Source: Methanobacterium_B sp963703015 (lineage in GTDB: Archaea; Methanobacteriota; Methanobacteria; Methanobacteriales; Methanobacteriaceae). Taken from it: a stretch of 64,000 nucleotides of DNA. The position numbers and the translations under genes were made by a program. Positions 1-10,835 of this stretch are shown piece after piece. Location of the stretch: positions 1,116,001-1,180,000 of the forward strand of contig OY969779.1 of the NCBI GenBank assembly GCA_963703015.1, in the 5' to 3' direction. Within the stretch, counting starts at the first letter, position 1, and each line of letters opens with the position of its first letter. The notes under the pieces are model-generated. The model saw nothing but the letters and a program-made list of their open reading frames with translations. It was not told where the DNA came from and did no database searches.

Positions 1-249
1 CAATGAAACATAATCAAATTCATTGGAAATTTCTTCCAGTTTTTTACGATCTATTTCTACTTCAACATTGGAAACACAAGGTTGAACAGACATTGCATCT
101 TCAATTGCTTTTTCAAGCGATTCAACAGAATCAATATTGACAGGAGTCCCAACAAACTGATGGAACAAAGCGCCCATTGTTATGGCCCCTTCAAAAATAG
201 CCCTTTCCCTGTTTGTTATATTATTAAAGTACTTTTCTTCTGGATCCAC
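1..249 (-). CDS. mptD: Archaeal dihydroneopterin aldolase MptD, 3' part cut by window edge
   Basis: The minus strand from a GTG at 249 to the window edge encodes 83 residues in one open frame, beginning MDPEEKYFNNITNRERAIFE and continuing with GAITMGALFHQFVGTPV. This matches my memory of the small archaeal MptD family (DUF372), which cleaves 7,8-dihydroneopterin in tetrahydromethanopterin synthesis. The family is about 120 residues, so roughly the last third is missing. An AGGTG sits just upstream of the GTG. The start lies one base after the sortase stop codon, so the two are probably co-transcribed. GTG is chosen because the frame matches the family from this point. Confidence 0.72.
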   Translation of the reverse strand, partial: MDPEEKYFNNITNRERAIFEGAITMGALFHQFVGTPVNIDSVESLEKAIEDAMSVQPCVSNVEVEIDRKKLEEISNEFDYVSL

Positions 250-250
250 T

Positions 251-970
251 TTAAACACCTAACAAATTATTAAACCATGACAGTTGAGATTCAATTGCAT
301 CTGGAGGAATGGGAAATACATATGCCAGTACCAGAAATGCTGTTATTGCCACAACTGCCAAAAATATTATGTACTGATCATCCTTTAAAGGATACAAAAA
401 GCTCAAAATCATCCCGCCAACAAAGAAGCCCACCACAATAAATATTCCATATGGAGGTTCTGAAGTATGGGGCTGGGAATTATTAATTGGATAAATTGAT
501 ACTTGATTAGCTTCTATTATGAGTCTCTGTGCATCGGATCCCAATGGATAACATGTTATTAAAAACAGTTTATTTCCCTGTTCTATGTTTAATCTGTAGG
601 AATCATCTACAACTGTTGAATTAACAACTGCATACTCAACATTACCTATTCCTGGCCATGCCACTGTGATGTTATCACCAGCCTTGAGCTTGTCAAGATT
701 TAAAAAGGGTGATCCATGAAATGTTCTGTGTCCAAAAAGGGCCGTTGTTCCAAAACTTGGTTTAGCAGATTGTGGATCGTAATAAATTCCATAATCCACT
801 GATTTGTTGTTAATTGCTTGATCTACATTTATCGATGGAATTTCTATGTAAGGAGTATTTGTACTATTTTGAGAATTGTTGTCTGATGAGGAATAGTAAC
901 TTACTTCAATCAAACAGTAGAGTGATATGATTATTATTCCAATTAAAACAAATAAAGTTGAGAGTTTCAT
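251..970 (-). CDS. Sortase family transpeptidase, membrane anchored
   Basis: The 239-residue protein has an N-terminal membrane segment (residues 4-22), an extracellular sortase domain and two further C-terminal membrane segments (about 174-193 and 199-220). The catalytic triad expected of sortases is visible: His81 in the GHRTFHG motif, Cys140 in the LITCYPLG motif and Arg149 in QRLII. Sortases cleave a C-terminal sorting signal on secreted proteins and transfer them to a surface acceptor. The extra C-terminal membrane helices are seen in some archaeal and actinobacterial types. It follows the secreted protein at 1007-1960 by 36 bases, making that protein a candidate substrate. The natural acceptor is unknown; pseudomurein or another surface amine is an inference. 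Confidence 0.88.
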   Translation of the reverse strand: MKLSTLFVLIGIIIISLYCLIEVSYYSSSDNNSQNSTNTPYIEIPSINVDQAINNKSVDYGIYYDPQSAKPSFGTTALFGHRTFHGSPFLNLDKLKAGDNITVAWPGIGNVEYAVVNSTVVDDSYRLNIEQGNKLFLITCYPLGSDAQRLIIEANQVSIYPINNSQPHTSEPPYGIFIVVGFFVGGMILSFLYPLKDDQYIIFLAVVAITAFLVLAYVFPIPPDAIESQLSWFNNLLGV

Positions 971-1006
971 AGTTCTTTGATCTTAATGAGCTCACAACTA
1001 ATAAAT

Positions 1007-1960
1007 TTATCGTAGCACCCTAGCGTAAATTATACCACCAGCTATAATAATTCCGCCTAAGAGGAATAGTCCCCATGGAACTCCGGTATTTTTAGTTGGT
1101 AGTGTTGATGAAGCATTTTTATGGGTGGGGTCGTTAATTTGTGTGGAACCTGTCTTTTTGTTAGCTGGTGTCACAGATGTGCCATTTGGATACGTGTAAG
1201 TGTAGGAGTATCCCTTGGTTTGGCCAGGATACAATGTGACATCCCACGCAGCTGTTTGAGCGCTTGGATTCTCATTATCAATATAACTCACTGTAGGAGA
1301 ACTGCTGGTTAAAACAGAGTTCATTGGCACTATTGGAGCCCTAACTATACCTTCAACCCTAGGGCCTGAAGCCACCATGTTCTTGAGATAGAAGAAGAAT
1401 GTTCCCTGCCATTTAACAACTTGTAAATTAGGATTTAAATATTCTAATTCGTTTGGAAGGAACCAGCTTGATGTTAATCCGGGATCATTTACTGTTGGCC
1501 AGAAAGTGTTAGCAGTAGATCCCCTTTGAATATACCATGGTGCCGGAGGATTGCTTTCCTTTAGTGCAAATGACACAGTTTTTGTTTGTCCCGCATCAAT
1601 TTCCCATCCCAAATCACCCGCAGGATTTATGGAGTTTATCATTCTAATTGCGGAAGGATTGGTTGACAGTATAACCCAGTCTATGGCTGATGAATTAGTC
1701 CCAGTAACTGTTACAGTTCCATCAGCAGTGTACTGTTGACTGACCTTGAAGAATTCAGCATGATCATTGTTGTTGTGAACAGTTAAGCATATGGTGGCTT
1801 GAAGGTACGTGAACTGTAACGTAGACCCTGTTCCCTGGAGCCACGCTTGCTGATCGTTACTTTCACCAAATGTTTCTGCTGATACCATATTGGATGATGC
1901 TAATCCTACTATTAAGACTATAACAGCCACAGAAATAATGTAAATATTGTTAAGATCCAT
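1007..1960 (-). CDS. Secreted, C-terminally anchored surface protein; possible sortase substrate
   Basis: The 317-residue protein begins with a signal peptide (residues 1-28, ending MVSA) and ends with a hydrophobic stretch of about 18 residues followed by the tail YARVLR. Just before the hydrophobic stretch is LPTKNTG (287-293), which resembles a relaxed LPxTG sorting signal: motif, hydrophobic segment, basic tail. The middle is rich in Thr, Asn, Ser and Pro and looks extracellular. I do not recognise a named domain. It sits immediately upstream of the sortase in the same operon. The start ATG has a GGGGATATAA ribosome site. It could instead simply be a membrane-anchored protein with a C-terminal helix. 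Confidence 0.75.
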   Translation of the reverse strand: MDLNNIYIISVAVIVLIVGLASSNMVSAETFGESNDQQAWLQGTGSTLQFTYLQATICLTVHNNNDHAEFFKVSQQYTADGTVTVTGTNSSAIDWVILSTNPSAIRMINSINPAGDLGWEIDAGQTKTVSFALKESNPPAPWYIQRGSTANTFWPTVNDPGLTSSWFLPNELEYLNPNLQVVKWQGTFFFYLKNMVASGPRVEGIVRAPIVPMNSVLTSSSPTVSYIDNENPSAQTAAWDVTLYPGQTKGYSYTYTYPNGTSVTPANKKTGSTQINDPTHKNASSTLPTKNTGVPWGLFLLGGIIIAGGIIYARVLR

Positions 1961-1997
1961 TTTATATCCCCATTACCCTTGAAACAAAGTAAAGATA

Positions 1998-2021
1998 AGA
2001 TCTGCATATCCCTGCAGACCT
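1998..2021 (-). terminator. Intergenic hairpin between two minus-strand genes
   Basis: On the minus strand the arms AGGTCTGCA and TGCAGATCT form a 9-bp stem around the loop GGGATA. One pair is G-U in the minus-strand RNA and would be an A-C mismatch on the plus strand, so the element suits the minus transcript. It lies about 20 bases after the stop of the 2041-3555 gene and is followed by a T-rich run. It may end or process the upstream mRNA. Confidence 0.45.
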
Positions 2022-2040
2022 TCTGAAAATTTTTTTTGTC

Positions 2041-3544
<1,504 letters not shown>

Positions 3545-3555
<11 letters not shown>

Positions 3556-4264
3556 TTGGACCACTTCTGCGGAGCTTGGAGTATAAACCCATAAAAGGTA
3601 CCGTTATTAAATATATTAAAGAGACCATGAATAAAAGCTTTGCAGGAATATTTGCAATTAAAGCTGAAAAGTTCTGAGGTAGTAGCGTTAAAAATATCAA
3701 CAAACTTCCGATAACAACTACGCTGCTACTCCTAAATTTAGGATACTCAATTGTACTAACCATCATCAATGATACCACAACCATTATGAGCATTGCCAAA
3801 TCTGCTTGGAAAATGCCTGAAAGATAAAATGATCCCAGGATCAAAGCAGTTGTTGGTATGGGTAAGCCCACAAATTTTTCATCTTTAACTTCACCCGAAT
3901 TAGTAATTACATTAAACCTTGCAAGTCTTAATACCCCACATAATAGTATTAGGAGTGCTACTCCTATATTAAGGTATGGTATACCAAACGTTGAAGTTGC
4001 TGCAATCAAAAGCATTCCCGGTGCAACACCGAAAGAAATTACATCAGATAATGAGTCAATATTTTCTCCAAATCCATACTGATCTACTCTTTTTGTTCTT
4101 CGTGCAACCCAACCATCAAGTGAATCAAAAATAACTGCAATCAACATAAACTGTGCCGCAATGTCTAAATACCCTTTAAAAACCATCACTATTGATAAAA
4201 ATCCAAACGAAGCATTGGCTAGCGAAACCAAATCTGCGTAGGACATAAAATTTTTGATATTCAT
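3545..4264 (-). CDS. pssA: Archaetidylserine synthase (CDP-alcohol phosphatidyltransferase)
   Basis: This integral membrane enzyme of about 239 residues has the CDP-alcohol phosphotransferase signature DGWVAR...G...D...D near residues 48-75 (DG-x2-AR, a spacer about two longer than the usual eight, then G-x3-D-x3-D) and roughly six to eight hydrophobic segments. It would join CDP-archaeol and serine to give archaetidylserine. Its neighbour encodes the matching decarboxylase, so the pair makes archaetidylethanolamine. The ATG at 4264 is preferred to the GTG at 4279 because GGAG is nine bases before it. The C-terminus overlaps the DUF515-type gene. Confidence 0.9.
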
Positions 4265-4289
4265 TCTAAAAAACTCCACTTAAATTATT

Positions 4290-4973
4290 TCAGTTCGCAT
4301 TCAATTCACTGTTGAACATTGCCATTATAGTCTCCCCTGCTGTTGGTTTTTCCCCTTCAAAAACCATCACCCTAAATTTATCGTATGGAATTATTAAATT
4401 AACCCTCGATCCAAATCTTATCATTCCCAGTCTGTCACCTATCTTAACTGTATCCCCAGGTTGCACATACTGTACAATTCTCCTGGCAACAAAGCCTGCA
4501 ATCTGGATCACTCCAACCTTCCCATACTCTGAATCAATGACAATCAAATTTTTTTCGTTTACTGTATGAACATCTCCCATGGCAATTTTAAACTTACCAG
4601 GATAATATTTAGTTTCCAAAATCTTACCAGAGACAGGAGCTCTCTGTACATGAACATCAAATGGAGACATGAATGTGCTGATTAAAATTCCCTTTTCACC
4701 ATCCTTCAAAATCTTTCCCATTACAGGATCATCCTGCACAGTCACTATTTTCAAGAAGTCAATTTTTCCCTGTAGCACTTTGCCATCTGCAGGTGCAACA
4801 ACAACTCCCTCACCCTCCGGAATTTTTCTCTGGGGATCTCTGAAAAACTGCATGAAAAATGCTATTATTGAAAAAATGATGAAACTAATGATAAAGTAAC
4901 CAAAAAGGAATGGTAATACAGCAATTGTCAATAAAATTCCAATTTTCTTTTTTGATAAACCTTTAACAAACAC
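4290..4973 (-). CDS. asd: Archaetidylserine decarboxylase proenzyme
   Basis: The 227-residue protein belongs to the short PSD-A type of phosphatidylserine decarboxylase. It has two N-terminal membrane helices (about 10-40), the VVAPADGKV motif, a FDVHVQRAPVSGK motif and the C-terminal RFGSRVNL. In the family the GS bond is cleaved by autoserinolysis, giving a pyruvoyl group on the small subunit. The product would be archaetidylethanolamine. It starts at GTG with GGGGAATTT upstream and lies 25 bases before the archaetidylserine synthase start, so the two form an operon. Confidence 0.9.
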   Translation of the reverse strand: MFVKGLSKKKIGILLTIAVLPFLFGYFIISFIIFSIIAFFMQFFRDPQRKIPEGEGVVVAPADGKVLQGKIDFLKIVTVQDDPVMGKILKDGEKGILISTFMSPFDVHVQRAPVSGKILETKYYPGKFKIAMGDVHTVNEKNLIVIDSEYGKVGVIQIAGFVARRIVQYVQPGDTVKIGDRLGMIRFGSRVNLIIPYDKFRVMVFEGEKPTAGETIMAMFNSELNAN

Positions 4974-5623
4974 TACAAATTCCCCACATTAAATAATCCC
5001 TATAATATTTTTATTGGATAACAATTATACTAATATTAGACCTTAAATCTGTAAATTTTGTTATTTTATTAAATCTACTAACTAATAAATATCATACTCA
5101 AAATTTGAATAATTTTAAATTGTAACAAAGCATTAATTTATGAAGCACTAACTAAACTATTATGTCAATTGATACCTAAAGTTTATATAATGCAACATAA
5201 AAATCAATAAATTCAAAAGAATATAATAATTTCAAATTTTTCGATTAAAAAACAAAGAAGAAGTTCAGCTCACTATTGGTGGAATATTTTATTAAGGTGA
5301 TTAATGATTTTTCCAACCAGATCAAGAAATTTTTTTATTTGCTAATTAACAAAGAAAAAATGTTAAAATATAATGCAAGAGAAAAAAATGATCTGTAGAT
5401 TTTTTTAAAATATTTCTTTTCAAAATTTCGAAATTTTTATAGAAGTTTATTTAAATTAGATTCTAAAATAGATCAATTAATATATAAGAGTATATACATC
5501 GGAAATAACACATTGATGTTTACATTTAGATTTTAAATCTGGAAGGTATCAGAATAATAACTTGAAAATTTTCATTAATTTATCGATCAATGAATCTTTC
5601 CACAAACTGTAAGCGTGGTAAAA
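4974..5623. other. AT-rich divergent intergenic region
   Basis: About 650 bases separate the divergent lipid operon and MreB operon. I see no convincing coding frame or structured RNA. The region is dominated by A and T tracts, with a TATA-type box near 5477-5488 for the plus-strand operon. It is unusually long for this compact genome and could contain regulatory sites that I cannot identify. Confidence 0.6.
5477..5488 (+). promoter_or_regulatory. TATA box for the 5624-7328 operon
   Basis: TTAATATATAAG resembles the archaeal TATA element. Transcription would start about 25 bases downstream near 5510, leaving a leader of roughly 110 bases before the first gene. Confidence 0.4.
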
Positions 5624-6253
<630 letters not shown>

Positions 6254-6254
6254 A

Positions 6255-7328
6255 ATGTTCGATTTTCTAAAGAAAAATGATGAAGTAGATGTTAAGAAGA
6301 AAGCCCTCACAGACACTCTAGGGATTGATTTAGGAACCCTTAACACCGTTGTGGCAAAACCATCAGGAGATAAATTCGACTTATATAAAATTCCATCAGT
6401 AGTAGCAGTTAAAAAAGAAGACCCTGCCTACGTACTAGCAGTTGGTGAAGAAGCAAAATCAATGCTTGGAAGAACTCCTGAAGATATCATTGCTGTGAGA
6501 CCCCTAAGAAAGGGTGTCATTGAAAGTATTGCACAGGCAGAAGCTCTTCTAGTTTATGCAATTGACAAAGGTTCAGGTGAAAAAAACGCCAGCATAGATA
6601 GAATAGTTGTTGGTATACCTGGAGATGCATCAGAAGTTGAAAAAAGAGCCGTTGAAGAAATTGGTATTAAAGCTGGCGCTAATTACGTTTTAGTAATAAG
6701 TGAAGGACTTTCAGCAGCCATAGGTGCAGGTTTACCAATTGCAGAAGCAGCAGGTACCATGGTAATAGATATAGGTGCAGGTTCAAGTGACATTGTTGTA
6801 ATATCCCTCGGAGGAATCACCGACATTGAAACCATCAGGGATGGTGGAGATGATATCGATAAAAATATTGTAGAAAAGGTTAAAGAACTCTACAATGTAG
6901 AAATTGGTATACACGAAGCTGAAAAAGCCAAAATTGCCGTGGGTATGGTCCATTCCGATGCAGATGTTGAAAATTTAATCAACACAGCCATAGGAAAATC
7001 AATGGAAACCAACAAACCTAAACAGGTAGAGATTGATTCTAAAATCGTTGCAGACGCTGCTGAACCAATAGTTAAGAATCTTATTGGGGCACTTGCAGTA
7101 GTTCTTGAACGTATGTCCCCCGAACTAATTTCCGGTGTCTACAACAAAACAGTTGTTGTGGGTGGAACCTCACAGTTAAGGGGCTTAAAAGAAAGGATCT
7201 ATCAGGAAGTAGGAGTTCCAGTCGAAATATCAGACGACCCTATGACAGTAGTAGCTAAAGGAGCTGCCATAGTTGCAGCAGAACCAAGGGCTCTCGAACC
7301 TGAAGTACGTTTAAAAGCTATGAAATAA
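6255..7328 (+). CDS. mreB: MreB-like actin-family protein
   Basis: The 357-residue protein has the actin/Hsp70 ATPase fold motifs: phosphate 1 loop GIDLGTLNTVVA (about 23-34), the PSVVAV strand, phosphate 2 VIDIGAGSSDIVV (about 172-184) and the adenosine motif VVVGGTSQLRGL (about 303-314). It is closest to bacterial MreB in layout but has a charged N-terminal extension of about 20 residues. MreB filaments organise wall synthesis in rod-shaped bacteria, and Methanobacteriales are pseudomurein-walled rods. No MreC or MreD follows; the neighbour is an unknown soluble protein. The start overlaps the upstream stop region and GGAGGAG lies a few bases before it. Confidence 0.85.
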   Translation: MFDFLKKNDEVDVKKKALTDTLGIDLGTLNTVVAKPSGDKFDLYKIPSVVAVKKEDPAYVLAVGEEAKSMLGRTPEDIIAVRPLRKGVIESIAQAEALLVYAIDKGSGEKNASIDRIVVGIPGDASEVEKRAVEEIGIKAGANYVLVISEGLSAAIGAGLPIAEAAGTMVIDIGAGSSDIVVISLGGITDIETIRDGGDDIDKNIVEKVKELYNVEIGIHEAEKAKIAVGMVHSDADVENLINTAIGKSMETNKPKQVEIDSKIVADAAEPIVKNLIGALAVVLERMSPELISGVYNKTVVVGGTSQLRGLKERIYQEVGVPVEISDDPMTVVAKGAAIVAAEPRALEPEVRLKAMK

Positions 7329-7329
7329 A

Positions 7330-7362
7330 TTTTTTTACCTTTTTTTTAATTATTATTTTTCT
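7330..7362 (+). terminator. Oligo-T terminator after mreB
   Basis: Two T tracts (TTTTTTT and TTTTTTTT) followed by further T-rich sequence come right after the mreB stop codon, as expected for intrinsic archaeal termination. Confidence 0.5.
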
Positions 7363-7397
7363 TGCACTGCAGTTTTTCCAATTTTTCCATTCAAAAT

Positions 7398-7409
7398 TAT
7401 ATATAAACT
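7398..7409 (+). promoter_or_regulatory. TATA box for rnhB
   Basis: TTATATATAAAC lies 56 bases before the rnhB ATG. A transcription start about 25 bases later would leave a leader of about 35 bases. Confidence 0.45.
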
Positions 7410-7464
7410 GAATAGGAAAGGTTATTTAATTTGAGTTATTGATTTAAAATTTGGTATTAATAAA

Positions 7465-8079
7465 ATGAAGATCGTTGGTATAGATGAGGCAGGAAGAGGA
7501 TCAGTCTTAGGACCCCTCGTAGTTTGTGGTGTTGCAATTGAAGAAGAAAGATTGAGATATCTAGAAAGACTCAAGTTGAAGGATTCTAAAAAAGTCACAC
7601 CCAAAAGAAGAGTTGTTTTATACAGGAAAATTAAAAAGATTGCTGAGTGCTACCCAGTACATATAAGTGCAGCAGATATCGATCTTTTAAGATCCAAGGA
7701 CGTTAACTTGAATGAGATCGAAAAAATTGCTATTAAACAGATCATCGGAAACAGTGACCCAGACATTTCCTACATAGACTGCATAGATGTTAAACCAGAA
7801 AGATTTACCAACGAAATAGAAAATTTTCAAGAGGATTTAAAAGTTGTTGCAGAACATGGAGCAGATGATACATACCCCATTGTTTCTGCTGCATCCATTG
7901 TTGCTAAGGTTGAACGTGATCAGGAAATTTCCAGGATAAAAAAAGAATTTGGTGAGATTGGATCGGGTTATCCGAGTGATCCTAAAACAGTTGCATATTT
8001 AAAGGCTACACCATATAACGATCTACCAATCTTCGTCAGAAGATCCTGGTCTACAGTTGAAAAAATGAGGCTAAAATGA
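7465..8079 (+). CDS. rnhB: Ribonuclease HII
   Basis: The 204-residue enzyme cleaves the RNA strand of RNA-DNA hybrids and single ribonucleotides in DNA. The catalytic acidic residues of the type 2 family are visible: Asp7 and Glu8 in GIDEAGRG, Asp105 in the SYIDCID strand and Asp134/135 before YPIVSAASIVAK. Length is normal for archaea. The stop codon overlaps the ATG of the next gene by four bases (ATGA), coupling it to the ExbB-like gene, an arrangement I recall from related genomes. Confidence 0.95.
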   Translation: MKIVGIDEAGRGSVLGPLVVCGVAIEEERLRYLERLKLKDSKKVTPKRRVVLYRKIKKIAECYPVHISAADIDLLRSKDVNLNEIEKIAIKQIIGNSDPDISYIDCIDVKPERFTNEIENFQEDLKVVAEHGADDTYPIVSAASIVAKVERDQEISRIKKEFGEIGSGYPSDPKTVAYLKATPYNDLPIFVRRSWSTVEKMRLK

Positions 8080-8915
8080 TAATCGAATTTTTTACGGGTT
8101 CCTTTGCCACTATCTTGGAGATGTTCAAGAGTGGAGGCATAATTACCTACATAATTACAATAATAGGGATTTACGGTGTTATACTTTCTTTTGAAAAAAT
8201 TTTGTACCTTAGAAAGGTTAATAAAGTCAGTTTACCCCAGATAATGAGTACTGTGAATGATTCAATGGAAAAGGGAGGATCACTCGAAGCCCTTCGTTCC
8301 CTTGGAAAGTATCAAAACCCAATATCTAAGATAACTTCTGAAGCTCTGAAGATCGGCTACAGAAACAATGTAGAGGTTGAAGATGCAATGGAGAGGGTTT
8401 TCATAGTTGAAATGGGTAACATGACCAAGGGTTTAAACAGCCTTAAAACCATAATCGAAATAGCACCACTCCTGGGTTTAATAGGTACTGTTATTGGAAT
8501 TTGGGTGACTTTTAAAGCCATGGGAATCTCTGCAAACACTTCTCAAATGGCTGAAGGAATATACATCGCACTTATAACTACCATAGCAGGTTTAACTGTT
8601 GCAATCATCATTTTACCCATGTACTCCTACATCAATAGTAAAATCGAAGAAGAAATTGATAAGATTGATATTGCAAAGAAAATGACCAATTGGAGAACTG
8701 CAGAAATCCGTATAAAAGTAGATTCTTGCATTGAAAATGCTATTGAAGCCCTTCAAGAATCTAACGGAGTGATAGAAGTCAGACAGATTTCAGATCCAAA
8801 TGCAAATATATGGATCTCAATCGATCCAAACAGGTTAGATAGAAGTATTAGCAATATCATAAAGGAAAAATGTAATTTAGATCCTCAGATCATCGAAAGT
8901 AAACTGATGCAGTGA
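8076..8915 (+). CDS. MotA/TolQ/ExbB family proton channel protein
   Basis: The 279-residue protein has three membrane segments (about 21-40, 127-146 and 163-185). The family signature APLLGLIGTVIGIWVTF opens the second helix, and AEGIYIALITTIAGL lies in the third. With the ExbD-like protein that follows it should form a proton-driven motor that transmits energy across the membrane. The C-terminal extension of about 90 soluble residues is longer than in bacterial ExbB. It is one of two such pairs in the window; the other is at 45481-46436. Confidence 0.88.
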   Translation: MIIEFFTGSFATILEMFKSGGIITYIITIIGIYGVILSFEKILYLRKVNKVSLPQIMSTVNDSMEKGGSLEALRSLGKYQNPISKITSEALKIGYRNNVEVEDAMERVFIVEMGNMTKGLNSLKTIIEIAPLLGLIGTVIGIWVTFKAMGISANTSQMAEGIYIALITTIAGLTVAIIILPMYSYINSKIEEEIDKIDIAKKMTNWRTAEIRIKVDSCIENAIEALQESNGVIEVRQISDPNANIWISIDPNRLDRSISNIIKEKCNLDPQIIESKLMQ

Positions 8916-8965
8916 TAAATTTAACATTAAATAATTTATGAACGAATAAAAGTGGGGAAATTTTT

Positions 8966-9358
8966 ATGGCGTTGGATACAAGCAGATATAGAAATAAGTT
9001 AAAACAAAGCAACCCCCAGGTAAATTTAGTGCCCCTTATAGACGTTATTTTCACCATTTTAATATTCTTAATGGTTGCAGCAAGTTTTCAAGGATCTGCT
9101 GATGTTGACTCTGGAAAACCACAGATCAACCAAACAACAGGACCTTCAGATTATTATCTCATCCCAGTGGCAGGATTGAAAACTGTCACAGTGAATGGTG
9201 TGGATATGTCTAAAGACATTAGAAATGGTGCTATAGCAGTTCATACCACCGTCATTGATCAAGGGGATATTAACATAAAAGCCAAAGAAGGTGCCATTAT
9301 CATTACAACTCCTGCTGGAATATCTCCAGAGGAAGCAGTGAATGTTCCACAAGCGTAA
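8966..9358 (+). CDS. ExbD/TolR-like biopolymer transport protein
   Basis: The 130-residue protein has one membrane helix near 21-42 within VNLVPLIDVIFTILIFLMVA. The Asp in PLIDVIF matches the proton-carrying residue of ExbD, TolR and MotB. The rest is a short extracellular domain. It follows the ExbB-like gene by 50 bases and has GTGGGGAAA before its ATG. The two should form a channel complex whose driven partner is not evident here. Confidence 0.85.
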   Translation: MALDTSRYRNKLKQSNPQVNLVPLIDVIFTILIFLMVAASFQGSADVDSGKPQINQTTGPSDYYLIPVAGLKTVTVNGVDMSKDIRNGAIAVHTTVIDQGDINIKAKEGAIIITTPAGISPEEAVNVPQA

Positions 9359-9360
9359 CA

Positions 9361-9395
9361 AAAAATTAACAGTCTTTTTATAATAATTTTTTTAA
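9361..9395 (+). terminator. T-rich terminator after the ExbB/ExbD pair
   Basis: CTTTTTATAATAATTTTTTT lies just after the ExbD stop codon and before the PurO ribosome site. It may be only partly effective. Confidence 0.3.
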
Positions 9396-9415
9396 AACAT
9401 AAAAAAGGTGATGAA

Positions 9416-10018
9416 GTGTATCTCGGAAGAATATTAGCAGTAGGAACAACAGAATCTGGAAATTTTGTGGCTTACAGGGTTTCAAGCCGATCTTTTCCAA
9501 ACAGAACAGCAAAAACATTTGAAGACAGGGTTTCCATAGTTCCAACAGAAGGAAATGAAAAGGATGTTTTTAAAAATCCATACATAGCATACAACTCCAT
9601 CAGAATCATTGAAGATAAAGCAGTGGTATCAAACGGAGGGCACACTGACGTAATTGCCGATAAAATAGCATCTGGAATGAGTATTAGAGATTCCATGGCC
9701 CTATCTCTCCTTTCAATGGACTATGAAAAGGATGATTTCAACACCCCTAGAATAGCTGGAGTCACAACCCTTGGTGGAGATTCCTACATTGGAATAATTA
9801 CCCATGAAGACTTGATTGTAGAAAAACTTGAAAAAGGAACCTGCGCATACATTTCAACCTATGAACAGGTTAAACCCAAAACAGTGAAGTACGAAGCAAA
9901 CAATGCCCAAGAAGCAGCACAATACATCATGGATCAGGGAAAATTCAGTGAATTTACCAATCCTGTGACTTCTACGGCAGCATTTGGAACAGATAAATGG
10001 AGCTTGAGCTCAATATAA
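9416..10018 (+). CDS. purO: IMP cyclohydrolase, archaeal PurO type
   Basis: The 200-residue protein opens YLGRILAVGTTESGNFVAYR and contains FPNRTAKTF and PYIAYNSIRI, which fit the archaeal PurO family (Ntn-hydrolase-like fold). PurO closes FAICAR to IMP in the last step of purine synthesis and is unrelated to bacterial PurH. The start is GTG at 9416 with AAAGGTGATGAA upstream. The gene is 19 bases from cofE, so the two are likely transcribed together. IMP feeds GTP, the precursor of F420 and methanopterin made by the next genes. Confidence 0.93.
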   Translation: MYLGRILAVGTTESGNFVAYRVSSRSFPNRTAKTFEDRVSIVPTEGNEKDVFKNPYIAYNSIRIIEDKAVVSNGGHTDVIADKIASGMSIRDSMALSLLSMDYEKDDFNTPRIAGVTTLGGDSYIGIITHEDLIVEKLEKGTCAYISTYEQVKPKTVKYEANNAQEAAQYIMDQGKFSEFTNPVTSTAAFGTDKWSLSSI

Positions 10019-10037
10019 ATTTTGAATAGGTGTAGAA

Positions 10038-10799
10038 ATGTGTGTGAAACTCATTGGCATTGAAAACATACCAATGATAGGTCCAGGAGATGATGTTGGA
10101 AAGATCATCATCAAAACTGCAGAATCTGAGGGTCTTGAAATAATGGACCATGATGTGTTTGTGGTTGCAGAAACTGTGGTTTCAAAGGCGGAAGGAAACT
10201 TAATAAATCTAGATTCAATAAATGTCAGCAGTAAAGCACTAGAAATTTCCGAAAAAACATCCAAAAACCCTAAAGTGGTTCAAACAATAATTGATGAATC
10301 TGTAGAAATTATCAAAGTTGGGCCGAACTTCATAATATCAGAAACAAAACATGGATTTATATGTGCGAATGCTGGTATTGATGAATCCAATGTAGAATCT
10401 GGATTTTTAAAGCCCATCCCTCTGAATTCAGATGAAAGTGCTGCACTAATTCGGACAACCATTGAGGCTGCCACAGGAAAAAAGGTGGCAGTAATATTGT
10501 CAGATACACAAGGCCGTCCCTTCAGAGAAGGGGCCGTAGGAGTTGCAATTGGCATATCTGGCATGAATCCACTTTGGAATAGGCAGGGTGAAAAGGATCT
10601 TTACGATAGAAAACTTGAAACAACCACCATAGGTGTTGCAGATGAATTGGCATCAGCAGCTTCCATTGTAATGGGTCAAGCAGATGAGGGATTGCCAGTT
10701 GTAATAGTTAGAGGTGTGGAATATGCTGAAAAATTGAGATCCACCACTTCAAATATAAAACCTATTCTAAGACCAAAGAAATTTGATGTTTTTAGATGA
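10038..10799 (+). CDS. cofE: Coenzyme F420-0:L-glutamate ligase
   Basis: This 253-residue GTP-dependent ligase adds two glutamates to F420-0 to make F420-2. The family start LIGIENIPMIGPGDDVGKII is followed by motifs including DHDVFVVAETVVSKAEG, CANAGIDESNV, SDTQGRPFREG and an AIGISGMNPLW segment. Length is typical for archaea. It lies next to cofD, the preceding pathway enzyme, and F420 is the central hydride carrier of these methanogens. Confidence 0.95.
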   Translation: MCVKLIGIENIPMIGPGDDVGKIIIKTAESEGLEIMDHDVFVVAETVVSKAEGNLINLDSINVSSKALEISEKTSKNPKVVQTIIDESVEIIKVGPNFIISETKHGFICANAGIDESNVESGFLKPIPLNSDESAALIRTTIEAATGKKVAVILSDTQGRPFREGAVGVAIGISGMNPLWNRQGEKDLYDRKLETTTIGVADELASAASIVMGQADEGLPVVIVRGVEYAEKLRSTTSNIKPILRPKKFDVFR

Positions 10800-10835
10800 A
10801 AACTTTTACATGTAAAAAAACACTAGTTGATCAAT

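Noticed and set aside
5491..5502. TATATACATCGG as a fifth copy of the shared promoter element
   Set aside because: Only the ATCGG end matches, the CGATAYG part is altered, and the nearest minus-strand gene is about 500 bases away.
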